Below are positions 58,425 through 64,000 of a stretch of DNA of 64,000 bases, piece by piece. The notes beneath the pieces are model-generated. The model was not told where the DNA came from, searched no databases, and worked only from the letters and a program-made list of their open reading frames with translations. Where the stretch lies: contig JAIQFB010000027.1 in the NCBI GenBank assembly GCA_020073485.1, positions 1 through 64,000 on the forward strand, given 5' to 3'. The position numbers were made by a program, and so were the translations under genes. Source of the DNA: Terriglobia bacterium (GTDB lineage Bacteria; Acidobacteriota; Terriglobia; Acidiferrales; UBA7541). The stretch's first letter is position 1; each line of letters starts with the position of its first letter.

Positions 58425-60278
58425 ATGAATTCGGTCAGCGTGCAAAGCAGTGCCACACCCGAACACCCGCAGGATGCGGCTAAGGAACCCTCCTTTTTAG
58501 TTTCCGGCCGGGCTCTGCCAACGAAGCTGATGGTTGGACTCCTCCTCCTGTTTACTGCTCTGCCGTACCTGCCGGCGCTTCGATACGGGTTCGTCTATGA
58601 CGACACGACGCTGGCGCTTGGCCCCGTCTCGGCTTTGGCACGGCTGACTCCGGTCGAATTTTTCTTCACCTCGGTCTGGGACTTGCGGCATTCCGCCATC
58701 GAAAACAACTCCAGGTATTATCGACCTTTGTTCCAAACGTGGTTTCGGGTCAACGCCGTGTTTTTCGGGGACCATGCGGCCGGTTGGCACCTGGCCACCT
58801 TGTTGGTCCATCTCGCGGTAACCGCGCTGTTATTTTTCTTTCTCCGCCACCATCTCCGGCAAGCCTGGGCGGCATTCGCCGGCGCCTTGATTTTCGGCAT
58901 GCATCCCGTGCACGTCGAGTCGGTCGCGTGGATCTCAGGCGTACCCGATCCGCTGGTGACGCTGGGTGTCCTGGGGAGTTTCTTGCTGTGGCAGAGAAGC
59001 CGTGAAAGGGCACGCGCCGGGCTGTTGCTGGGGTCGCTTTCTTGCTACGCCGCGGCGCAGTTTACGAAAGAAATTGCCATCGTGTTGCCTGCGTTGATCT
59101 TCCTCCATGTATTAACCGGCGCCGGCGAAAATGTCGAGACCCTTGGACCTGGAAAGGACCGCTTCCGTTCGGCCTTCCGGCAAACGCTTCCGTTTTTGGG
59201 GATTTCGATGCTCTACCTTGGAATTCGCGCTTTGGCGATCCCTCGCGTTCGCACCGGATCGTTGCCATGGGTTCCGGCCAGGCAAGCGATCCTCACTTTT
59301 CCTTCGGTTCTCCTATTCTACCTTCGTCATCTTGTCTGGCCCGTGGGGTTGGGGCTTTTTTACAATATTCGGCTGATTTCCAGCTTTAAGGATACCGGCT
59401 TCTGGGTTCCATTGATCGCGCTGGGAGTCGCGGTTGCGTGCACACTGGCGTGGCTGAGAATCCACCCCGACAGTGCACTTTTGACGGCTCTATCCTGGTT
59501 GGCCCTGCCGCTTCTGCCTGCGCTGGACCTCGCACTTTTCTTCAAGGACGATTCTGTCCACGATCGCTACCTCTATTTGCCTAGCGTCGGCTTCGCATTC
59601 CTCTGCGGAATTGCAGTGAAGAAATTACTCGGTGAAAAGCCGGGAACCTTGCAACGCTATCTCTTCCTCGCGTGCGCCGCGGCCGTTATTGTCGCTTGCG
59701 CCAGTTTGACCGCGGTCCAATCCGCACCATGGCAAGACAACCTCTCGCTCTATACGCGGGCCGCTCGGATTTCAACCAATCCCAACGCGCGCCTCTTCCT
59801 TGCCAGTGAGTACATCAATGGAGGCCGCCTGCCGGAAGCCAGGGGGATATTGGAAGGATTGACGCGCGAGCAACCTGAATCCTGGAGCCCGCACTATTAC
59901 CTGGGATTTGTGGATTATCAATTGAAGGATTTTCCCTCCGCCGAGATATATCTGCATCGCGCGATTGAGCTCGATCCTGCCGACCCGGATGAATACTTTT
60001 ACCTCGGTCTCGCATTGTTCGAAGAAAACCGCTTGGCCGATGCCTCGGCGCAAATTCACAACGCGATCGCGACAGACCCGAATAGGGAGGGCTATCACTA
60101 TATAGCCGGCCTGATCCTCGTGCGGCAGGGAGAGCCCGATGCCGCAAAGACCGAATTTCGGGAGGAACTGAAACACAATTCCACGAATCCATTGATGCGC
60201 ATGCAGATCGAGAAGCTCTCGGGAATCACTCCCGCGGAAGACGGTTCATCCCCTGCTTTGCCGTCTTCGCAGAATTAA
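58425..60278 (+). CDS. TMTC-like GT-C glycosyltransferase-type membrane protein with C-terminal TPRs
   Basis: 617 residues. After about 30 cytoplasmic residues, about 10-11 membrane segments run to residue ~440. The first loop holds FVYDDTTLALGP, the D-D/D-E type loop of GT-C transferases, and YYRPLFQTWFRVNAVFFGDH and FGMHPVHVESVAWISGVPDP are typical of TMTC-like proteins (HPVHvEsVaWi). The C-terminal part has TPR units (YYLGFVDYQLKDFPSAEIYL, DPDEYFYLGLALFEENRLAD, YHYIAGLILVRQGEPDAAKT). Eukaryotic TMTCs are O-mannosyltransferases; the bacterial members are uncharacterised, and a lipid-linked sugar donor is assumed. Confidence 0.82.
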   Translation: MNSVSVQSSATPEHPQDAAKEPSFLVSGRALPTKLMVGLLLLFTALPYLPALRYGFVYDDTTLALGPVSALARLTPVEFFFTSVWDLRHSAIENNSRYYRPLFQTWFRVNAVFFGDHAAGWHLATLLVHLAVTALLFFFLRHHLRQAWAAFAGALIFGMHPVHVESVAWISGVPDPLVTLGVLGSFLLWQRSRERARAGLLLGSLSCYAAAQFTKEIAIVLPALIFLHVLTGAGENVETLGPGKDRFRSAFRQTLPFLGISMLYLGIRALAIPRVRTGSLPWVPARQAILTFPSVLLFYLRHLVWPVGLGLFYNIRLISSFKDTGFWVPLIALGVAVACTLAWLRIHPDSALLTALSWLALPLLPALDLALFFKDDSVHDRYLYLPSVGFAFLCGIAVKKLLGEKPGTLQRYLFLACAAAVIVACASLTAVQSAPWQDNLSLYTRAARISTNPNARLFLASEYINGGRLPEARGILEGLTREQPESWSPHYYLGFVDYQLKDFPSAEIYLHRAIELDPADPDEYFYLGLALFEENRLADASAQIHNAIATDPNREGYHYIAGLILVRQGEPDAAKTEFREELKHNSTNPLMRMQIEKLSGITPAEDGSSPALPSSQN

Positions 60279-60395
60279 CGAACCTCTGAACTTCCTGCTT
60301 CAAATGTCCGGGAAGTCTTGAAATGCCGAACTCCCCCGGGCTAGAGTGGGTGCGCGATTGCGCAGCGCCGCAAATTATCCGGCATAATCATAAAG

Positions 60396-61403
60396 ATGTC
60401 CGCCTCTCCTATGGAACTAACTTCAGAATGGTTTTGGCCGCGTCTGGTCTGCCCGATTCACCGGACGAAACTGCATTCTTTTCAGGACGTTTTAAAATGC
60501 GATGCGGGGCACGTGTTTCCTGTAGTCGACGGAATCCCGGTCCTGATGGTCCCGGACGGCGAGCCGATGTATCCCCCGTTCGCGGAGGTACCTGCCAATC
60601 CGGCGTTACAAGCCGCCGACCCAGCCGCGATCGACCCCTTCGTGCAGCAAAACCTGGTGAGGACTAACGGCAAGCTGTACCGTTCGCTGCGCGGCAAGCT
60701 GAAGCGCTATCCCATTCCGGAGTTGCCGCTTCCCGCCGGTGAAGGGCGCACGTTTCTGGACGTCGGCTCGAACTGGGGCCGGTGGACCATTGCCGCCGCG
60801 CGCAAGGGGTACAGGGCCGTCGGCATGGACGTGTCGCTTGCTGGGGTACGCGCCGCCCGGCGAGTGGCTCGTCAGCTGGGCGTCGCGCCCGGCTTCATCG
60901 TCGCCGATTCGCGGCGAATGCCATTCCTCGACAACACGTTTGAAGTCTGCTTTTCCTACTCGGTGCTGCAACAGTTTGAAAAGAAAATGGCCCGCCAGTC
61001 GGTGGAAGAAATCGCCCGGGTGGCCGTCCCCGGCGGGCGCATATTGGTCCAGATGGCAAACCGCTTTGGGCTCCTGCAAATGGTGAATCGGGCCATTCGG
61101 CCATTGCGGCGCAACCTCAGCTTCTTCCATGTCCGCTACTGGACGCCTCGGGAATTGCGGGCCATGTTCAACGAAGTGGTGGGTCCCTCGCGAGTTTACC
61201 CCGAAGGATTTTTTTCGCTCGACGCCCAGGGAGCGGATTTGGATATTCTCCCGTGGCCAGAAGCCGCCGTCGTCCGCCTGTCGGAAAAATTGTGCCGCGC
61301 GTCGCGGCATTTTCCTCCTCTGGCCGCGATGGCGGATAGCGTGTACGTCGATAGTTTGAAGCGGGACGTCCTGCCCGCCCGCGATGCCTCGCCGGCAGAA
61401 TGA
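60396..61403 (+). CDS. Trm112-like zinc-binding / SAM methyltransferase fusion
   Basis: 335 residues. An N-terminal Trm112p-like segment has CPIHRTKLHSFQDVLKCDAG and HVFPVVDGIPVLMVPDGEP, though one Cys pair is incomplete (C..H / C..H). The class I methyltransferase domain starts at FLDVGSNWGRWTIAAARKGY (SAM motif I) and continues with VGMDVSLAGVRAARRVARQL and CFSYSVLQQFEKK, an unusual but recognisable post-motif region. Similar fusions occur near cell-envelope sugar genes, which fits the GT-C neighbour upstream. Substrate unknown. Confidence 0.85.
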   Translation: MSASPMELTSEWFWPRLVCPIHRTKLHSFQDVLKCDAGHVFPVVDGIPVLMVPDGEPMYPPFAEVPANPALQAADPAAIDPFVQQNLVRTNGKLYRSLRGKLKRYPIPELPLPAGEGRTFLDVGSNWGRWTIAAARKGYRAVGMDVSLAGVRAARRVARQLGVAPGFIVADSRRMPFLDNTFEVCFSYSVLQQFEKKMARQSVEEIARVAVPGGRILVQMANRFGLLQMVNRAIRPLRRNLSFFHVRYWTPRELRAMFNEVVGPSRVYPEGFFSLDAQGADLDILPWPEAAVVRLSEKLCRASRHFPPLAAMADSVYVDSLKRDVLPARDASPAE

Positions 61404-61452
61404 GTTTTCACGCGCGGGTGCCACTGCCCTCGTTTTGGCGTAGAATACGCGC

Positions 61453-61758
61453 ATGGCCAAGAAATCCGCGCCCCCGATCGAAGTGACGTGTCCCTGCTGC
61501 CAAGCAAAGCTCACGGTGGATACCGAACTTGCCGTGGTGCTTTCTCATGTGTCGCCGCCCAAGGCCGCGCCAGACGTGGATATCAGCGACGCCGCGCGCA
61601 TCCTAGCCGAGCAGGCCCGCAAGCGCGAGGATAAATTCCGCGATTCCTGGGAAGCTGAAAGCAAGAAGGAAGACGTCCTGAACCGAAAATTCGAGGAAGC
61701 CCTCAAAAAGGCCAAGGACCAGCCCACCGAAAAACCGCTGCGCGATTTCGATCTCTAG
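61453..61758 (+). CDS. Small zinc-ribbon protein with charged coiled tail
   Basis: 101 residues. IEVTCPCCQAKLTVDTELAV carries one CPCC cluster typical of a zinc-ribbon knuckle; no second Cys pair exists, so metal binding may need a partner or dimer. The remainder is highly charged and helical (EQARKREDKFRDSWEAESKK). From memory, proteins of this pattern recur in Acidobacteria without known function. It follows the methyltransferase by 49 bp. Confidence 0.72.
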   Translation: MAKKSAPPIEVTCPCCQAKLTVDTELAVVLSHVSPPKAAPDVDISDAARILAEQARKREDKFRDSWEAESKKEDVLNRKFEEALKKAKDQPTEKPLRDFDL

Positions 61759-61784
61759 CACGCCGTAAACCAACACAAAAAGTC

Positions 61785-61894
61785 GTCATGCCGAGGCACG
61801 CTTTTCGCCGGGGACTCTCTCATTCTACTGACTTCAAAATCCGGAGAGATTCCTCGCGGAGTCTATCCCGGTCCCTTCCGGGACTCGGAATGAC
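61785..61894. repeat. Palindromic intergenic element, GTCATTCCGAG family (copy 2)
   Basis: GTCATGCCGAG (61785-61795) and CTCGGAATGAC (61884-61894) are 11-bp arms with one mismatch. The interior contains GAGATTCCTCGC, as in the 30136 copy. The two copies share the arms but differ in the spacer length (58 versus 110 bp overall). Confidence 0.7.
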
Positions 61895-61966
61895 ACGGAA
61901 GCAGAGCTGTTCCGCAAACTGCAGTCGTGCCAATCAATACCCCATCGGTGGCGCATCTGTCATACT

Positions 61967-63166
61967 ATGCGCGTGTTCCGAGTCTCACGATCCGCCAATC
62001 TCTCCTTTCTTGCAGTATTGATTTTTCTGAACGTAACTTCGTTGTCTTCGAGTGCCGCGCTGCCGCAAACGGCGCCTCCGGCGAAATCCCAAAAACTTCC
62101 GCGCCCGCAAACTCTGGGCCATGGCCCTGCGCTGGAACGCGACCCGGCTTCCGGCGAACTCCACGTGCCGGACAAGAATTCTTCTTCACCCGGCGCGGAG
62201 ACCATCCGCTCCAGCGTCACGCTGGTGCAGGTGGCCTGCACGGTCACGGCGCCGGACGGAACGCAGGTCCGCGGCCTGACCCAAAATGATTTTCGTCTGT
62301 TCGAGGACGGCGCGGCGCAGGAAATCTCGTCGTTCGACGGCTCGGCCACGCCGGCCAGCATTGCCCTGGTGATTGACGCGAGCCCCAGCATTTATCACGA
62401 ACTCGCGGAGATGCGCGGCGCGGCGCACGCGCTGGCCGAAAATCTTTCGCCCGCCGACCAGATCGCGGTCGTCTCTTTTTCCGATCAGGCGCACCTGCTG
62501 CTGCCGTTTTCCACGAATCGGAAATTGCTGGACCGTGCCATCGAATCGAATTACCTGGCGCGCGTGGAAAATTCCTCCGAGTCTCGGATTTACGAATCGG
62601 TTTTCCATACCGCGCGCGAATTGTTTTTCGGGCGCACCGGGCGCAAGGCCATTGTCCTGCTCACCGACGGCCAGGATAGCGGGCTGGGCCTTACGTGGGA
62701 CCCGCGCAGCGCCGAACCCGGTTCGGGCGCGGCGGGATCGCGCCTGGCGTTTGACGATGTTGCGCGCGAGTTGGGTGCGGACGGCATTGCCTTGTTCATA
62801 GTGTCGACCGAAAACCGTCCTCGCGACATGACCCCGCAGTGGCTCGAAGCGCATCGGGACGCGATGCTGGTCACCTTTCAGGCGCGCGATGCGCACATGC
62901 CGCACTACACGCTTTACCTTGCGGAGCTTGCGCGACGCGTGGGAGGCCAGCTCGATTTCCTGCGCGAGACGCGAAACTTGACCGAGATTTACCGCCGCAT
63001 CGCGCTGGCCATCAGCGCGGAATACACGCTGGGGTACTATCCTTCGGCGGGAACCGCGCGCCCCGGCTGGCGCTCGCTGCGCGTGGAACTCGCCGCCGGC
63101 GCAAGTGTACCGCCCGGTGCGAAGCTGACGCACCGCGGTTCGTATTACGTTTCCGCGTTTAAGTGA
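61967..63166 (+). CDS. Exported VWFA-domain protein, acidobacterial type
   Basis: 399 residues with a signal peptide (SFLAVLIFLNVTSLSSSAAL). After a disordered segment, VQVACTVTAPDGTQVRGLTQ and DFRLFEDGAAQEISSFDG form the pre-domain typical of the acidobacterial VWFA family (TIGR03436-like). The VWA domain begins IALVIDASPSIYHELAEM with an intact MIDAS DxSxS (D137, S139, S141), and KAIVLLTDGQDSG provides the later acidic ligand. YTLGYYPSAG and RPGWRSLRVEL close the protein. The family probably binds extracellular partners in a metal-dependent way; role unknown. Confidence 0.92.
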   Translation: MRVFRVSRSANLSFLAVLIFLNVTSLSSSAALPQTAPPAKSQKLPRPQTLGHGPALERDPASGELHVPDKNSSSPGAETIRSSVTLVQVACTVTAPDGTQVRGLTQNDFRLFEDGAAQEISSFDGSATPASIALVIDASPSIYHELAEMRGAAHALAENLSPADQIAVVSFSDQAHLLLPFSTNRKLLDRAIESNYLARVENSSESRIYESVFHTARELFFGRTGRKAIVLLTDGQDSGLGLTWDPRSAEPGSGAAGSRLAFDDVARELGADGIALFIVSTENRPRDMTPQWLEAHRDAMLVTFQARDAHMPHYTLYLAELARRVGGQLDFLRETRNLTEIYRRIALAISAEYTLGYYPSAGTARPGWRSLRVELAAGASVPPGAKLTHRGSYYVSAFK

Positions 63167-63176
63167 GTAGCGCAGA

Positions 63177-63275
63177 CTTTTTACCCTGAGTGCAGTGAAG
63201 GGCAGCCTGTCTTTGCGATGAATAGTGGAAGACCGAAACCCGGCAGGAGCCCTTCGCTTCACTCAGGGTAAAAAG
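63177..63275. repeat. Large palindromic element, CCCTGAGT family (copy 2)
   Basis: Arms of 27 bp (63177-63203 and 63249-63275) match at 25 positions: CTTTTTACCCTGAGTG followed by NAGNGAAGGGC. Folded on either strand it would form a long hairpin with a 45-nt loop and flanking T/A tracts, so it may act as a bidirectional terminator. The core matches the element at 7829-7884. Confidence 0.8.
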
Positions 63276-63304
63276 CCTGTCCTGCGGAGATCGAGGGAGC
63301 AATT

Positions 63305-63586
63305 ATGGCCGCAAGAATTGAAATCGAAAAATTCGACGCATCACATTTCCGCGTCCGCGTGATCGACGAGAAAAGCGAATCCTTCCACCAGGTCACCCTG
63401 AGTCCGAAGGATCGCGCGAGGCTCGCGGGCGAGGACATTGAGCCTGAGGAACTCATCCGCCGGTCATTTGAATTTCTGCTGGAACACGAACCAAAGGAAT
63501 CGATCCTCGCACGTTTCGATCTGTCCGTGATTGGCCGTTATTTTCCGGAATACGAGCAGGAGATCAAGCGCAGGCTCACGAAATAA
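63305..63586 (+). CDS. Small conserved acidic protein of unknown function
   Basis: 93 residues from an ATG preceded by GGGAG. The pattern ASHFRVRVIDEKSESFHQVT, LAGEDIEPEELIRRSFEFLL and IGRYFPEYEQEIKRRLTK looks like a folded alpha/beta protein without signal peptide or membrane segment. I do not recognise a family by name. It lies downstream of the palindromic element and before the convergent gene at the right edge. Confidence 0.75.
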   Translation: MAARIEIEKFDASHFRVRVIDEKSESFHQVTLSPKDRARLAGEDIEPEELIRRSFEFLLEHEPKESILARFDLSVIGRYFPEYEQEIKRRLTK

Positions 63587-63604
63587 TCGCGAAGCCCGGA
63601 ACGT

Positions 63605-64000
63605 TCAGGGTTTCACCGACACGTCATAGTACGCGACGGTGCCGTTGTCGCCGCGGATCGGGTCGATGCGCAGGATTTCGAAGCGGCCCTGACGCAGGTC
63701 CTCGACGTTTTTCTGCACGGTTTCGTGCAGATCGTGCTCGAGTTCCGGCGTGCGGATCGGCGACGCCAGCAGGCGCGCGTCCACGCGATAGGTCGAGATT
63801 CGCCCCGGAGCCACGGCGCGCAGTTCGATCACGGCCTGCGAGGCCGGAGGCCCGACCATGGGCTGATCGCCGAAGTGAACGAAGTGCGGCGAGAAGAGGA
63901 CGAACAGGACAATCGCGGCGACGGCAATATCGTATTGCCAGGTCCCGCGCTCATAGGACCAGAACACGACCCTCACAACGGCTCGCCACAGCGTTCGCAT
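63605..64000 (-). CDS. Single-span membrane protein, unknown function (start at the window edge)
   Basis: 131 residues from an ATG formed by the last three bases of the window; the true start could lie beyond. A cytoplasmic, basic N-terminus is followed by one membrane segment (YDIAVAAIVLFVLFSPHFVH) and a periplasmic domain with VIELRAVAPGRISTYRVDAR and FEILRIDPIRGDNGTVAYYD. No catalytic motif is recognised. It is convergent with the preceding small gene. Confidence 0.68.
   Translation of the reverse strand: MRTLWRAVVRVVFWSYERGTWQYDIAVAAIVLFVLFSPHFVHFGDQPMVGPPASQAVIELRAVAPGRISTYRVDARLLASPIRTPELEHDLHETVQKNVEDLRQGRFEILRIDPIRGDNGTVAYYDVSVKP

Noticed and set aside
1-64000. CRISPR arrays, prophage genes, insertion sequences or integrases
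   Set aside because: No regularly spaced direct repeats, transposase or integrase motifs were seen on either strand.

Overview
This window looks like a chromosomal fragment of an uncultured or poorly characterised Acidobacteriota (Acidobacteriia/Bryobacter/Koribacter-like), though that is an inference from gene content. The supporting features are very large Oar-type TonB-dependent receptors with an N-terminal carboxypeptidase-regulatory domain, an acidobacterial-type VWFA protein, small acidobacterial zinc-ribbon proteins, many secreted beta-propellers, high G+C, and recurrent GTCATTCCGAG / CCCTGAGT palindromic intergenic elements.

Layout. (1) 1-9.9 kb is housekeeping and mostly on the minus strand: the 5' part of an RNase R gene at the left edge, a Gly-rich secreted protein, an ArsC/Spx-like thioredoxin-fold protein, then the growth cluster rplU-rpmA-obgE-nadD-rsfS-(sigma-54 activator)-rlmH, an Fpg/Nei glycosylase and tRNA-Ala(UGC). 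A textbook sigma-70 promoter precedes rplU and a strong terminator separates rpmA from obgE. (2) 10.4-44.4 kb is a remarkable locus of exported proteins arranged as two arms that converge at about 28.88 kb. The plus arm holds LVIVD propeller, TonB receptor, NHL propeller, PQQ-type propeller dehydrogenase, a second LVIVD propeller, MBL-fold protein, a carboxypeptidase-regulatory/cytochrome c/Vgb-propeller fusion, and four Kelch propellers. The minus arm (read from 42.4 kb leftward) holds a Tat-exported molybdopterin oxidoreductase large subunit, a second cytochrome/Vgb fusion, a second MBL protein, a second TonB receptor, two Kelch propellers and a Tat-exported amidohydrolase. A third cytochrome/Vgb fusion at 42.7 kb diverges from the molybdoenzyme. 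(3) 44.9-57.1 kb carries an NnrS-like/DUF488/two-cupin operon, a YncE-like propeller, an E1-alpha/E1-beta/dihaem cytochrome c operon with a PNPOx-GAF-winged-helix protein upstream, an Ldh_2-family dehydrogenase and a second ACMSD-type amidohydrolase. (4) 57.1-64 kb has small membrane and DinB-like proteins, a TMTC-like GT-C/TPR membrane protein, a Trm112-methyltransferase fusion, a zinc-ribbon protein, the VWFA protein and small conserved proteins.

How the parts may work together (inference): the 10-44 kb locus has receptors for outer-membrane uptake, periplasmic redox proteins (PQQ-type, molybdopterin, c-haem), MBL and amidohydrolase enzymes, and at least twelve beta-propellers, but no recognisable glycoside hydrolase, peptidase or integrase. 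That suggests a periplasmic oxidation/uptake system for a non-carbohydrate, possibly aromatic or alcohol-type, substrate. The family set has been assembled by repeated duplication (two receptors, two LVIVD, two MBL, three haem-Vgb fusions, six Kelch in three pairs). No CRISPR array, transposase or phage gene was seen.
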